A stretch of 64,000 nt of DNA from Paenibacillus qinlingensis (GCF_013204845.1 NZ_JABMKY010000016.1:62001-126000); one strand, 5' to 3'. Counted from the stretch's first letter, positions 27,552 through 36,971 are shown. Notes: a model not told the origin generated them from the letters alone. Made by a program: numbers and translations.

Positions 27552-28354
27552 GTAAAAAAAAGAAGCATGAGGATCATGAAGAACATGTCGATGAATCCTG
27601 GCTGATTCCCTATGCGGATTTGTTGACTCTACTACTGGCCCTTTTTATTATTCTATTTGCCTCAAGTCAATTGGACTCTAAGAAATACGACTCCATTATG
27701 CGATCGTTAAATAATGCTTTCACGGGTGGCGAAGCTCCCTTCGCCATGTCGAACTTAATCCCAATTGATGATGCAGCAAGCTCGACAAAAAATAATTTTA
27801 AAAACCAGAATCCACCTTCCAAAGATGAGAATAAAATCGAGAGTCAGCTAGCTGCGAAGCTTCAGAAGGAAGAGAAAGATCTGGAAGAACTGAAGAAAAG
27901 TATGGACGCGTTCATTAAAGAGAATAACATGAGTGAACAGTTGACAACGAAGTTGGATAATGAAAAATTGACGATTACCATTAGCGATCGAGCACTGTTC
28001 GATTCGGGATCTGCGACGATCAAGCCAGATTCTCAGAACTTGGCCACATCGATGTCGAATCTACTGGGACAATATCCTGGCTATCAGGTTGAAGTCGCTG
28101 GACATACGGATAACATACCGATTCACCGAGCGGATTTTGAAACGAATTGGGATTTAAGTGCCAAGCGCGCCGTGAACTTTATGAAATTGCTGCTCGTCAA
28201 CACCAAGATTCAGCCAGCGTCGTATTCCTCAGTTGGCTATGGCGAGTATCGCCCCATTGCTGAGAATGCGACAACCGATGGCCGAGCCAAGAATCGCCGA
28301 GTTGAAGTGAGTATCCTCCGCAACATTAAATCAACGGATGAGATTGCGAAATAA
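27548..28354 (+). CDS. motB: flagellar motor stator protein MotB
   Basis: The 268-residue protein begins with a charged stretch, then SWLIPYADLLTLLLALF, where Asp24 is the conserved ion-carrying residue of the stator plug helix. After a linker rich in Lys, Glu and Gln, the C-terminal OmpA/MotB domain contains FDSGSATIKPDS and VEVAGHTDNIPI, which bind peptidoglycan and anchor the stator. The GTG start overlaps the motA stop. It ends 17 bases before a strong terminator, so the operon is just motA-motB. A chemoreceptor gene lies convergently next to it. Confidence 0.93.
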   Translation: MSKKKKHEDHEEHVDESWLIPYADLLTLLLALFIILFASSQLDSKKYDSIMRSLNNAFTGGEAPFAMSNLIPIDDAASSTKNNFKNQNPPSKDENKIESQLAAKLQKEEKDLEELKKSMDAFIKENNMSEQLTTKLDNEKLTITISDRALFDSGSATIKPDSQNLATSMSNLLGQYPGYQVEVAGHTDNIPIHRADFETNWDLSAKRAVNFMKLLLVNTKIQPASYSSVGYGEYRPIAENATTDGRAKNRRVEVSILRNIKSTDEIAK

Positions 28355-28370
28355 ATGGTTTGCGAAAATG

Positions 28371-28410
28371 AAAAGAGCTAAGCGGCTTATTAAGCGCTTA
28401 GCTCTTTTAG
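28371..28410. terminator. bidirectional rho-independent terminator
   Basis: A 14-bp stem (arms 28371-28384 and 28395-28408) surrounds a 10-base loop. The AAAAGAG/CTCTTTT ends make it a working terminator on both strands, between motB and the convergent chemoreceptor gene. Confidence 0.88.
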
Positions 28411-28438
28411 TTTTTGGGATTCGCTGCCGTGTGCAGTC

Positions 28439-30361
28439 TTACTTGGCCCCGACCAATTCTTTCTTTTCTTGAAGAGGCTCCTTTTCTTTGAGTTCCTTCT
28501 GCTGCTGCACGTCACGCTGCTGCTCGAATACGGACTCTACATTTAATTCCTGTTCAATCGCTGCGATTTGTTCCACAATTTGTTCCACGATTGGATCTTC
28601 AGCAGCAGGGGTTCCAACGATCTCATCCACCGGATTGACTTCTGCAATTTGAAACTTGCTGATTTCTGCAAAAAGCTGCTGAGCCAGCTCAAGAATATCA
28701 TCAGACTCTTCGGCAATACGGCGGATCGAAGCGTCCTGTTGGATGCTGGTCGAGTTCACCTCTTCAACACCTGCAGCTGTTTCTTGTGCAATAGCGGCAA
28801 CGAATTGGACGGAATCGACCAAGCGATCGTTTTTCGATTGAGCTTGCTCGATTTTTTGGTGAATCTGCACAATCTGCTCACGGATGACTAACGTTGATTG
28901 CTCAATTCTGCTGAAGGAGCCGAACGTCTCCTCCACACGGCTGCTCTGCGCTAGCGCAGATTCACGCGCATCGCCTAGTGAGATCTGCAGTTCCTGAATC
29001 TGTCCCTGCAGCGTCCCGATGATACCGCTGATCGTCTTCGACGATCCGTTCGTTTGCAGGGACAGCTCGCGCACTTCGTCCGCGATCACGGAGAAGCCGC
29101 GGCCGTGCACGCCGGCTCGGGCTGCTTCAATCGCGGCATTCAACGCAAGGACATTCGTCTGCGTTGAAATCTCCATGATCGAGCGCACGATGGCGCCGAT
29201 CTGCTTGGAGCTGGCGCTGAGTGTCTGCATTGCAGCGTCAACCTTTTGCAGCAGGAGCTGCGACTGTGCAGTCGATGTTTTGAGCGCCTGCACGGACGCA
29301 GTACCTTGCTGAGTATCGATAGCAGCCTCGTCGCTGCTGCGTTTCATTTCATGGGTATACGCGCTGATATCGCGGATTTCATCTTCAAGCTCGGCAATGA
29401 GCAATGAGCTGCTCTCTGTTTTCATTGCTTGTTCATCCGCGCCTGTCGATATCTCGTGGATCGCTTTAAGGATATCTGAGTTAGCTGAAGCCGTCAGCTG
29501 TGAGAAACGATGAAATTCATGAGAATGGGCAGATAGGGAAGAAGCAATGCCCTTCGTTGCGCCAAGCATGAGCCTAACCTGTTTAATCATTTGGTCGAAG
29601 CTATTACTTAATTGGCCAAGCTCATCTTTAGCAGAGGAATTAATGGTATGCGTCAAATCACCAGAAGCAATGCGAGCGACGGCTTTTTGCAAAACGGAGA
29701 TCGGACGCGTGAACGATGTAATAATGAGAAATGCAATAATCAAAGTCAGAAAAAATACAAGTGCTGAAGCAACCAACATGATCGTTCGGCTATTATTGAG
29801 TGCTTTGGAGGAGTCAGCAATTGCAGCTGCAGCACCGTCTGCATAGGTTATGTAAAATTTATCGACTAGTCCAAAAATGTTATCCTTCAATTCTTGCGAT
29901 TCACTATATAAGTACAACAGATTAATCTGAAGATCGGTTGGCTTGATGTTGGGGTCCTGAACCATTTTAGCTGCGGAATCAAAATTGTTTATGTAATCAA
30001 CCGACGCTTGGATTAATTGGCTTCGCCACTTTTGCTGATCAGGAGTACTGGCGGTATCGCCTATCTTCTTAATAGAGTCGTTGTATGGCTTTCGTTTACT
30101 ATTGTATTTCTCAATAAATTCTGGCTTTTTCGAAATCTCAAGGCCAGAAGCGATGATATTCATCTCCTGAACTAAATTCTTTAGCTCTAATGCCATTACT
30201 TTAAGATCTACCTTATCGTTCTGGTCGATCATATGCTGCTTGATTTGAGTCACCTGATGAAGATTGAACAGAGCAACGGTCAAGAAAATTAGCAGAACAC
30301 CGCTGAAGCTTGTGATTAATTTTGCACGCATAGAGAAGTTTGACATCATCAATCTAATCAT
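28439..30361 (-). CDS. methyl-accepting chemotaxis protein
   Basis: The 640-residue receptor has a first membrane helix at about 14-34 and a mostly helical periplasmic-side domain (about 35-185) of the four-helix-bundle type. A second membrane helix spans about 187-212, followed by a HAMP linker (RPISVLQKAVARIASGDL). The long cytoplasmic coiled coil has the invariant hairpin tip near residue 410 (QTNVLALNAAIEAARAG and VIADEVREL) that binds CheA and CheW. The last 60 residues are a Glu/Gln-rich tail. AGGAGG lies seven bases before the ATG. The block encoding the tip, about 28920-29270, is visibly richer in G and C than the rest. Confidence 0.93.
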   Translation of the reverse strand: MIRLMMSNFSMRAKLITSFSGVLLIFLTVALFNLHQVTQIKQHMIDQNDKVDLKVMALELKNLVQEMNIIASGLEISKKPEFIEKYNSKRKPYNDSIKKIGDTASTPDQQKWRSQLIQASVDYINNFDSAAKMVQDPNIKPTDLQINLLYLYSESQELKDNIFGLVDKFYITYADGAAAAIADSSKALNNSRTIMLVASALVFFLTLIIAFLIITSFTRPISVLQKAVARIASGDLTHTINSSAKDELGQLSNSFDQMIKQVRLMLGATKGIASSLSAHSHEFHRFSQLTASANSDILKAIHEISTGADEQAMKTESSSLLIAELEDEIRDISAYTHEMKRSSDEAAIDTQQGTASVQALKTSTAQSQLLLQKVDAAMQTLSASSKQIGAIVRSIMEISTQTNVLALNAAIEAARAGVHGRGFSVIADEVRELSLQTNGSSKTISGIIGTLQGQIQELQISLGDARESALAQSSRVEETFGSFSRIEQSTLVIREQIVQIHQKIEQAQSKNDRLVDSVQFVAAIAQETAAGVEEVNSTSIQQDASIRRIAEESDDILELAQQLFAEISKFQIAEVNPVDEIVGTPAAEDPIVEQIVEQIAAIEQELNVESVFEQQRDVQQQKELKEKEPLQEKKELVGAK

Positions 30362-30478
30362 ATGTATTCCTCCTATAAATAGACAAGCTTAGACATTCTT
30401 CGTCTAATTACTTATTAATATAGGGGACTTCTATTAACTAAAGCGTCGAACTATGTAAACGATTTGTAAATTAAAAGT

Positions 30479-30528
30479 TTTACATTACGTTAACGTTTCG
30501 TGGGTTTGTAATTTACATTCGCTTGTTA
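30479..30528 (+). promoter_or_regulatory. Pho box upstream of pstS
   Basis: Hexamers related to TT(A/T)ACA recur every 11 bases: TTTACA at 30479, TTAACG at 30490, a poor TGGGTT at 30501, TTTACA at 30512 and TTGTTA at 30523. This is the layout bound by PhoP of Bacilli. A possible -10 (TAAGGT) lies at 30540-30545. Confidence 0.7.
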
Positions 30529-30620
30529 CCATATGGAAGTAAGGTCGTTCGACACACAAGTAGATGGGGATCGAACATAACCAAATCCAGCACATACATT
30601 CAAAGGAGGACATGTTAACT

Positions 30621-31541
30621 ATGTTTAACTTCATGTCGAAAAAAGGAATTACATTTACACTATCCGCGGTATTAATGATGGGGACTTTGGTTGGTTGCGG
30701 CGCTAAAACAGAGACAAACAACGCAGCAGCAACAACAGCAGCAACGACTGCAGCTTCAGCTTCAGCTAAACCGACGGATGCTCCGAAAACAGAGTTGAGT
30801 GGCACAGTAACAGCTTCCGGTTCCAGCGCACTTCTTCCATTGGTAAAACAAGCAGCAACAGAATTTATGGAAAAGAACCCGAAAGTAACTATTAACGTTA
30901 CTGCTGGTGGTTCAGGTACAGGAATTAAAAACGTAGCAGACGGAACTTCCGACATCGGTAACTCCGACGTAGAGCCTGCTGCTGAATATAAAGATAAAGG
31001 CCTTGTAGATCACCAAGTAGCTATCGCACCTTTTGCATTGATCGTGAACAAAGACGTAAAAGTGGATAACGTAACGAAACAACAAGCAGCAGACATCTAC
31101 ACAGGTAAAATCACGAACTGGAAAGAAGTTGGCGGCAATGACGCGAAAATCGTTCTTGTTCACCGTCCAGATAGCTCAGGTTCCCGTACACTAGTTAAAC
31201 AAATTATTTTGGATGGCAAAGAATTCACGAAAGACGGTATCACGCAAGAAAACAGTGGCGCTATGAAAACAGCTGTTGTTGGTCAATCCGGATCCATTGG
31301 TTATGTTGACACACCGTATATCGATGACACAGTAAAAGCGTTGAAACTTGATGGCGTAGCTTTCTCCGAAGAAAACATCAAGAACGGTACGTACAAATTG
31401 TTCGGTGTTGAGCACATGTATACAAAAGGTGAAGCGACAGGCGCTGCTAAAGCATTCATCGACTACATTTCCACAAAAGAATTCCAAGGTAAGCAAGTTC
31501 GCGAATTGAAGTTCTTACCAGCTGATTTGTTGAAAAAATAA
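30621..31541 (+). CDS. pstS: phosphate ABC transporter substrate-binding lipoprotein
   Basis: About 306 residues with a lipoprotein signal peptide ending LVGC. An Ala/Thr-rich linker follows, and then the phosphate-binding fold: ASGSSALLPL, GGSGTGIKNVADGTSDIGNSD and RPDSSGSRTL supply the Ser, Thr, Asp and Arg residues that hold phosphate. It captures phosphate outside the cell and passes it to PstCAB. AGGAGG is two bases before an ATG at 30612 and eleven before the ATG at 30621, so I prefer the latter. A Pho box precedes the gene and a terminator separates it from pstC, which has its own Pho box. Confidence 0.93.
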   Translation: MFNFMSKKGITFTLSAVLMMGTLVGCGAKTETNNAAATTAATTAASASAKPTDAPKTELSGTVTASGSSALLPLVKQAATEFMEKNPKVTINVTAGGSGTGIKNVADGTSDIGNSDVEPAAEYKDKGLVDHQVAIAPFALIVNKDVKVDNVTKQQAADIYTGKITNWKEVGGNDAKIVLVHRPDSSGSRTLVKQIILDGKEFTKDGITQENSGAMKTAVVGQSGSIGYVDTPYIDDTVKALKLDGVAFSEENIKNGTYKLFGVEHMYTKGEATGAAKAFIDYISTKEFQGKQVRELKFLPADLLKK

Positions 31542-31561
31542 GATATCCCATATCCCACATC

Positions 31562-31596
31562 AAGAGCGTCTGCATATTCATGCGGCGCTCTTTTTT
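31562..31596 (+). terminator. rho-independent terminator after pstS
   Basis: AAGAGCG pairs with CGCTCTT, with an imperfect inner stem TGCAT/ATGCG, followed by six T residues. It would limit read-through from pstS to pstC. Confidence 0.8.
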
Positions 31597-31620
31597 CTGT
31601 GCATGGGCTGCGTAAAAGCA

Positions 31621-31830
31621 AGAGTTAGTCGATTATATCGACTAACTGCCCGCGCGAGTCCGCGGAAATGTCCGAGTTAGTCGATAATATCGACTAACTG
31701 CCCGCGCAAGGCCGTGGAAGTGTCCGAGTTAGTCGATCATATCGACTAACTGCCCCTGCGAGGCCGCGGAAGTGCCCGAGGTAGTCGATCATATCGACTA
31801 ACTGCTCGCGCAAGGCCGCGGAAATGTCCG
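31621..31830. repeat. 52-bp tandem array of palindrome-bearing units, four copies
   Basis: Units begin at 31623, 31675, 31727 and 31779, exactly 52 bases apart. Each contains an inverted repeat AGTTAGTCGAT / ATCGACTAACT with 11-12 bp arms around a 1-3 base centre, followed by a GC-rich stretch (CTGCCCGCGCAAGGCCGCGG and variants). The fourth copy has one mismatch in its left arm. The array sits between the pstS terminator and the pstC Pho box. It has no reading frame or spacers. Confidence 0.9.
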
Positions 31831-31857
31831 CCAAAATCCGCGCGGACACGCAAAACT

Positions 31858-31896
31858 TTTACATTCCCTTAACAAATCATTTACGATCCAATGACA
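31858..31896 (+). promoter_or_regulatory. Pho box upstream of pstC
   Basis: Four hexamers at exact 11-base intervals: TTTACA at 31858, TTAACA at 31869, TTTACG at 31880 and ATGACA at 31891. A -10 (TATGAT at 31906 or GATAAT at 31909) follows at the usual distance. This indicates that pstCAB-phoU has its own PhoP-dependent promoter separate from that of pstS. Confidence 0.82.
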
Positions 31897-31953
31897 TTCG
31901 TATTCTATGATAATAGTAAGTCTTGTGTACTGTAGAGAAAGGGGAATCACCCA

Positions 31954-32892
31954 GTGAATTCCATAGTAGATCAACTTACCAGCAATGTGAAATCAGATGC
32001 AAGTCGCCCTGTTATCACCAAATGGACTCAAAATCAGCATCGGCAAGATAGAATGATGAGGTGGGTGTTTGTCGGCAGTGCTGCTCTAGTTTCTGCAATT
32101 ATATTCTCAATCATCATTTTCGTAGGCATGCAGGGAATCAAAACTTTTCAAGGTGTGAGTCCTCTCGAATTTTTCTTCTCTACCGATTGGACGCCTGGTC
32201 AAAATAAATTCGGCGCGTTTCCGTTTCTTTACAGCACGTTGCTAATGACGCTAGTTGCTGTCGTTATTTCCGTTCCGCTCGCTTTATCTGGTGCCTTGTT
32301 TATGGCCAAAATCGCACCGAAATGGATGCGTGAGATCATGCGTCCTGCGACAGATTTGTTCGTCGGAATTCCATCAGTCGTCTATGGATTGATCGGGATG
32401 ACCGTCATTGTGCCTGCATTAGGTAAAATAACAGGTGGCATCGGGTATGGTATTTTGCCAGCGGCGATCATTCTAGCCATCATGATTCTCCCTACTATTC
32501 TGTCCATTTCGGAAGATGCGATTCGCTCGCTTCCCGGCCGCTTGGAAGAAGCCTCATTGGCACTGGGCGCAACAAGATGGCAAACGATGTGGCGTGTACT
32601 CTTGCCAGCAGCGAGACCTGGAATTCTAACAGCTATCATCCTTGGGATGGGCCGCGCGATTGGCGAAACGATGGCTGTATTCATGGTCATCGGGAACTCA
32701 CCGCAAATGCCCAAATCGCTTCTCGATTCAACGACAGTGTTAACAACAGCCATCGTTAAAGATATGGGGAATACGAATTATGGCTCAACCTGGAATAACG
32801 CGCTCTACTTGATGGCTTTGCTCCTACTTGTCATCTCCTTATCCCTCATTCTCATTATTCGTATTGTAGCCAAGAGGAGTGAACTCAAATGA
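31954..32892 (+). CDS. pstC: phosphate ABC transporter permease PstC
   Basis: The 312-residue inner-membrane protein starts at a GTG with AAAGGGG upstream. It has a long cytoplasmic N-terminus (about 40 residues), then six hydrophobic helices. FVGIPSVVYGLIGM and EEASLALGATRWQTMWRVLL are hallmark PstC segments, the latter being the coupling loop to PstB. It pairs with PstA to form the phosphate channel. Its stop codon overlaps the pstA start as ATGA. Confidence 0.94.
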   Translation: MNSIVDQLTSNVKSDASRPVITKWTQNQHRQDRMMRWVFVGSAALVSAIIFSIIIFVGMQGIKTFQGVSPLEFFFSTDWTPGQNKFGAFPFLYSTLLMTLVAVVISVPLALSGALFMAKIAPKWMREIMRPATDLFVGIPSVVYGLIGMTVIVPALGKITGGIGYGILPAAIILAIMILPTILSISEDAIRSLPGRLEEASLALGATRWQTMWRVLLPAARPGILTAIILGMGRAIGETMAVFMVIGNSPQMPKSLLDSTTVLTTAIVKDMGNTNYGSTWNNALYLMALLLLVISLSLILIIRIVAKRSELK

Positions 32893-33746
32893 CAAGTAAA
32901 TCAACAGATCGCATCGCAACCATCTATTTCTGGACATCAGGCATCGTTATTATCGGGATACTCGCATGGTTTCTCGTTCGCATACTAGGTGATGGCATAC
33001 CTCACCTCTCCTGGCATTTCATCTTCGGTAAACCGGAAGAAATCAAAGCTGGCGGCGGGGTAGGACCACAACTTTTCAACTCTTTCTATGTCTTGTTCTT
33101 GTCACTGGTGATTTCGATTCCTATCGGCTTATTTTCAGGTATCTACTTAGCCATATATGCTCAAAAGAATTGGTTCACTGACCTCGTCCGTATTTCCGTC
33201 GAGGCATTATCTTCCGTACCATCTATCGTGTTTGGTCTTTTCGGATTTCTACTATTCGCCAATTTGCTAGGGCTCAAATTTTCATTAATTGGTGGCGCGG
33301 CTACCGTGGCCTTGCTCAATCTACCCGTCATGGTGCGGGTAACGGAGGAAGCCATTCGGACAGTGCCTGACTCTTATTGGGAAGCTAGCTTGGCGCTAGG
33401 CTCAACGAAATGGCAGGCTATTCGTAAAGTGCTCATTCCAGCCGCTTTACCAAGCTTGATTACAGGAATTACACTGATCGCTGGTCGTGCGCTTGGGGAA
33501 TCTGCGATTCTCATTTACACAGCTGGCTTGTCCGTATCACGCTTTTTCCCAGATTTCAATCCGCTCAAAATGGGAGAGACTCTCTCCGTTCATCTCTGGT
33601 ACATCGGTGCAGAATCACTTGTCCCTGATGCGAAAGAGATTGCCAAGGGCAGTGCAGCGTTACTCTTAATCGTTGTCTTGATCTTCAATCTGCTGGTATC
33701 GATACCAAGTCGAATCTTACAAAAAAGACTTTCCGGGGGGAAATAA
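32889..33746 (+). CDS. pstA: phosphate ABC transporter permease PstA
   Basis: The 285-residue membrane protein is homologous in layout to PstC, with VEALSSVPSIVFGLFGFLLF and the coupling loop WEASLALGSTKWQAIRKVLI. The ATG overlaps the pstC stop by four bases. It ends three bases before pstB. It is the second half of the phosphate-transporting channel. Confidence 0.94.
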   Translation: MTSKSTDRIATIYFWTSGIVIIGILAWFLVRILGDGIPHLSWHFIFGKPEEIKAGGGVGPQLFNSFYVLFLSLVISIPIGLFSGIYLAIYAQKNWFTDLVRISVEALSSVPSIVFGLFGFLLFANLLGLKFSLIGGAATVALLNLPVMVRVTEEAIRTVPDSYWEASLALGSTKWQAIRKVLIPAALPSLITGITLIAGRALGESAILIYTAGLSVSRFFPDFNPLKMGETLSVHLWYIGAESLVPDAKEIAKGSAALLLIVVLIFNLLVSIPSRILQKRLSGGK

Positions 33747-33749
33747 CAT

Positions 33750-34517
33750 ATGGCTATCGCGACGAAGTATAAAATTAAAGCAGAGAAATTGAATTTATTT
33801 TATGGCGAAAACCAAGCACTTCACGATATTGATTTGAATATCGAAACAGGATCTATCGCCGCGCTAATCGGTCCTTCGGGTTGTGGGAAATCCACGTTCC
33901 TTCGTACGTTGAATCGAATGAATGATCTCATTGATAATGTGCGGATCACAGGGAATGTAGCCGTGGACGGACACAATATTTATGGCTCGGATTCCGATGT
34001 TGTTTCATTGCGTAAACGTGTGGGGATGGTATTCCAACGTCCGAATCCATTCCCAATGAGCATCTACGATAACATCGCCTACGGTCCGCGGATTCATGGG
34101 ATCAAGAAGAAGGCTGTGTTAGATGAAATTGTAGAACGCAGTCTCGTACAAGCTGCACTTTGGGACGAAGTCAAGGATCGACTGAATAAGTCTGCAATGG
34201 GATTATCCGGTGGACAACAGCAACGTTTATGTATCGCACGACTACTAGCGGTAGAGCCAGATGTACTTCTGATGGATGAGCCGACATCGGCGTTGGATCC
34301 TATATCAACGTTGAAGGTAGAAGAATTAACACAAACGTTAAAAGAGAAATATACGATTATCATCGTGACACACAACATGCAACAAGCAGCGAGAATTTCA
34401 GATAGAACCTCTTTCTTCCTGAACGGTTATTTAGTCGAAACCGACCAAACCGATAAGATCTTCACGAATCCAAATGATCAACGTACAGAAGATTACATTA
34501 CCGGACGTTTCGGTTAA
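33750..34517 (+). CDS. pstB: phosphate ABC transporter ATP-binding protein PstB
   Basis: The 255-residue ATPase has Walker [10 protein letters not shown] near residue 38, the family-specific [12 protein letters not shown], a Q-loop [11 protein letters not shown], the signature [15 protein letters not shown] and Walker [14 protein letters not shown]. It powers phosphate import through PstC and PstA and participates with PhoU in signalling to the PhoR-PhoP system. It lies tightly in the operon and is followed 23 bases later by phoU. Confidence 0.96.
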   Translation: MAIATKYKIKAEKLNLFYGENQALHDIDLNIETGSIAALIGPSGCGKSTFLRTLNRMNDLIDNVRITGNVAVDGHNIYGSDSDVVSLRKRVGMVFQRPNPFPMSIYDNIAYGPRIHGIKKKAVLDEIVERSLVQAALWDEVKDRLNKSAMGLSGGQQQRLCIARLLAVEPDVLLMDEPTSALDPISTLKVEELTQTLKEKYTIIIVTHNMQQAARISDRTSFFLNGYLVETDQTDKIFTNPNDQRTEDYITGRFG

Positions 34518-34540
34518 AACACATAAAGGGAGAGATACAC

Positions 34541-35200
34541 ATGGATGCAAGACCAGGGTTTCATCAGTCGTTGGCACTACTGCAGAAGGAATTACAGCAA
34601 ATGGGAGAAAGTGTGGAGGATTTAATTTACACGTCCGTAGAGTCCCTTGCCAAGCTGGATGAGAAAGCCGCACAGCAAGTCATCCAGAAAGACGATCTCA
34701 TTGATGACTATTTAACGACTATTGATGAGCTATGCCTACGCTTAATTGCTCTTCAACAACCCATGGCTAGTGATCTGCGAATTATTGGTACGGCGCTGAA
34801 GATTGCGACTGACTTGGAACGTATCGCAGATCATGCAGTCGATATTGCGAAGATAACGATTCGTTTTGCAGGTGAAGAGCTCGTGAAGCCACTAGAAGTC
34901 ATTCCGCAAATGGCTGAAATTGCTATCGAGATGTTGCACGAGAGCCTTCTTTCCTATACGGAACGCGATGTACATAGGGCGGCATCGTTGGCCGAGAAGG
35001 ATGACCGTGTAGACAAGCTGTACAGCACAGTGATGCAGGAACTGATGGGGATGATGGGAACGGATTATAACCGGAATCGTCAATTGACCCACCTGTTATT
35101 CGTTGCACACTTCTTGGAGCGTGTAGCTGATCATACGACGAATATTGGTGAAGGCGTCATCTACATGGTTACGGGAAAACGGAAAGATCTGAACGTATAA
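34541..35200 (+). CDS. phoU: phosphate signalling protein PhoU
   Basis: The 219-residue all-helical protein consists of two related three-helix halves. Each carries the metal-cluster motif: DLERIADHAVDIA near residue 95 and FLERVADHTTNIGE near 195. PhoU dampens Pho regulon activity when phosphate is plentiful and interacts with PstB. AAAGGGAG precedes the ATG. The gene closes the operon before the terminator at 35211. Confidence 0.93.
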   Translation: MDARPGFHQSLALLQKELQQMGESVEDLIYTSVESLAKLDEKAAQQVIQKDDLIDDYLTTIDELCLRLIALQQPMASDLRIIGTALKIATDLERIADHAVDIAKITIRFAGEELVKPLEVIPQMAEIAIEMLHESLLSYTERDVHRAASLAEKDDRVDKLYSTVMQELMGMMGTDYNRNRQLTHLLFVAHFLERVADHTTNIGEGVIYMVTGKRKDLNV

Positions 35201-35210
35201 GTGACATAAG

Positions 35211-35260
35211 AAGGGCCATCACCAAAAGTAGATCCGATCTACTTCTGGAGATGGCCCTTA
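35211..35260. terminator. bidirectional terminator-like hairpin
   Basis: Outer arms AAGGGCCATC and GATGGCCCTT and inner arms AAAGTAGAT and ATCTACTT enclose a CCG loop, with some unpaired bases between. It lies between the convergent phoU and histidine kinase genes. It is related in sequence to the hairpins at 11078 and 25231. Confidence 0.8.
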
Positions 35261-35262
35261 TT

Positions 35263-36834
35263 TCATTTGGAGTGAAGCGGAAAGCGAATGAAGAAGGTTG
35301 TCCCATTCGGACTGGAACTTACTTCAATTGTAGCGTGATGCCTGGCAGCAATACTATAGCAAATAGCTAAGCCAAGTCCAGTACCTTCATCCTTCGTCGT
35401 AAAGAAGGGACGACCTAGCTTCTCCAAATGCTCTGTCTTAATACCACTGCCTTGGTCAGCAATTAGGAGAACAACGTGTTCAGGCTCCTGATAGGTTTCG
35501 ATCGATAGCGTTCCACCTATGTTCATGGCTTCAAGACCATTCATACACATGTTCAGAATAAGCTGTCGCATTTCTTTGTCGTCAAGCTGGATCTCCGGAC
35601 AATTGCCGAATTGGCCATTCACATGCTTGCCTGACATGACGGCTTCGGCTTGAATCAGAGGCAGTAAGCTTTCAATGATCCGGTTAATACTCTCGGGGCG
35701 TTGATAGGATTGCTTATTTTTGGCAAGGGAAAGATATTCCGTAATAATATCGTTAGCCCTGTCCAATTCTTCCAACATGATGGGGATGTACTCTTTTTGC
35801 ATATGGCGATCATTTTCTTGAAAGAGTTGAAGGAAGCCACGGATGGTCGTCATCGGATTCCGAATTTCATGGGCAATCCCTGCGGCCATTTCACCGACTA
35901 GGTTTAATTGAGCAAGTCGTGCCATTTCGGTCTCAAATCGAAGACTTTCCGTAATATCAACGGCCACATGCAGCAAGCAATTTTCATCCTCGATATCAAT
36001 GATCTCTGTGGATAGGAGCGCAGTCCGAATGTCGCCAGATTTGGTAACATAACGAACTTTCTCATTCCGGACAATATCACCGTAGTTAGCTGAATTATTA
36101 AGATCGTCACGCAACAAATTCAAGGCTGTGCCAATAACCTCGTCTCCATAGCCTGTATGCTGCTTCCAGCTTTCATTAACATCCAGATAAGTGAGATCAG
36201 GAAGTCGGCGGATGGCCATTAATGATGGTGAAAGAATGAACATTTTTTTGAAATGTTCCTGAGAGTTCATAAGCTTTTCATGGGCATCGACGAGCTCTGA
36301 CGTACGTTCTTCAACCCAATTCTCGAGAAGTAAGTTTTGCTCTATTAATTTTTCCTCAGCTTCTGCCAGTTTGCGGTTCGTTTCTTCTAGATCTAATGTG
36401 CGTTTATGTAAAAGCTCGCTTTGAGCTTTCAGCTTCTGATGGTTCAGATGCATATTAACGAAGCCATCCACCTTCATGCGCAGCATTTTGGGATGCACAG
36501 GTTTAAATAAGTAATCAATTGAACCCACATGATAGCCACGCAAAACATGCTCGATTGAGGTGCTCAATGCTGTTAAGAAAATAATCGGAATATCTTGACA
36601 GGCTTTTCGTTGCTTTATTAATTCAACGGTTTCAAAACCGCTAAGTCCTGGCATCTGTACATCCATCAAAATAACCGCAATATGATCCGCAGGTTCTTTT
36701 AATAAATAACGAAGCGCTTCTTCCCCGGATTGTAAAGAAATAACGTCATAGGAAGAAGAGGCTAGAATGCTATTCAGAGCCAGCAAGTTTTCATAGCGAT
36801 CGTCTACCGCCAAGATCTTTACTTGTTGTTCCAT
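35263..36834 (-). CDS. receiver-PAS-histidine kinase
   Basis: About 523 residues. An N-terminal receiver domain (KILAVDDRYENLLAL, phospho-acceptor Asp in ILMDVQMPG near residue 56) is followed by a coiled coil (about 135-180) and a PAS domain (about 190-300). The kinase core has the H-box AAGIAHEIRNPMTTIRGFLQL (His near 323), resembling sporulation-type kinases, and ATP-binding boxes including DQGSGI and GTGLGLAI. It has no membrane segment, so it is cytoplasmic. A TTG at 36876 would add 14 residues; I prefer the ATG at 36834, six bases after AAAGGA. Putting the receiver in front of the kinase suggests input from another phosphorelay. It is divergent from the EAL-GGDEF gene. Confidence 0.88.
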   Translation of the reverse strand: MEQQVKILAVDDRYENLLALNSILASSSYDVISLQSGEEALRYLLKEPADHIAVILMDVQMPGLSGFETVELIKQRKACQDIPIIFLTALSTSIEHVLRGYHVGSIDYLFKPVHPKMLRMKVDGFVNMHLNHQKLKAQSELLHKRTLDLEETNRKLAEAEEKLIEQNLLLENWVEERTSELVDAHEKLMNSQEHFKKMFILSPSLMAIRRLPDLTYLDVNESWKQHTGYGDEVIGTALNLLRDDLNNSANYGDIVRNEKVRYVTKSGDIRTALLSTEIIDIEDENCLLHVAVDITESLRFETEMARLAQLNLVGEMAAGIAHEIRNPMTTIRGFLQLFQENDRHMQKEYIPIMLEELDRANDIITEYLSLAKNKQSYQRPESINRIIESLLPLIQAEAVMSGKHVNGQFGNCPEIQLDDKEMRQLILNMCMNGLEAMNIGGTLSIETYQEPEHVVLLIADQGSGIKTEHLEKLGRPFFTTKDEGTGLGLAICYSIAARHHATIEVSSSPNGTTFFIRFPLHSK

Positions 36835-36932
36835 CGGTCGTCCTTTCCGCACGAGATCTGCTTTACGCACCTGCAATCCATATCTCTCCTTTTCGAGGAA
36901 AAAGTGTAATTCCCTCTTTTTTTCCGAAAGTC

Positions 36933-36971
36933 TTTACACACATTTTACATATGGTTAATCTTACCTATCAT
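36933..36971 (+). promoter_or_regulatory. candidate Pho box upstream of the EAL-GGDEF gene
   Basis: TTTACA at 36933, TTTACA at 36944, TTAATC at 36955 and TATCAT at 36966 are spaced by exactly 11 bases. A -10-like TAGACT (36981-36986) follows nine bases after the last unit. The first two units match the PhoP consensus perfectly; the last two are weaker. Confidence 0.55.

Noticed and set aside
31621-31830. Palindromic array as a set of rho-independent terminators
   Set aside because: None of the four hairpins is followed by a T tract; a proper pstS terminator already lies at 31562-31596.
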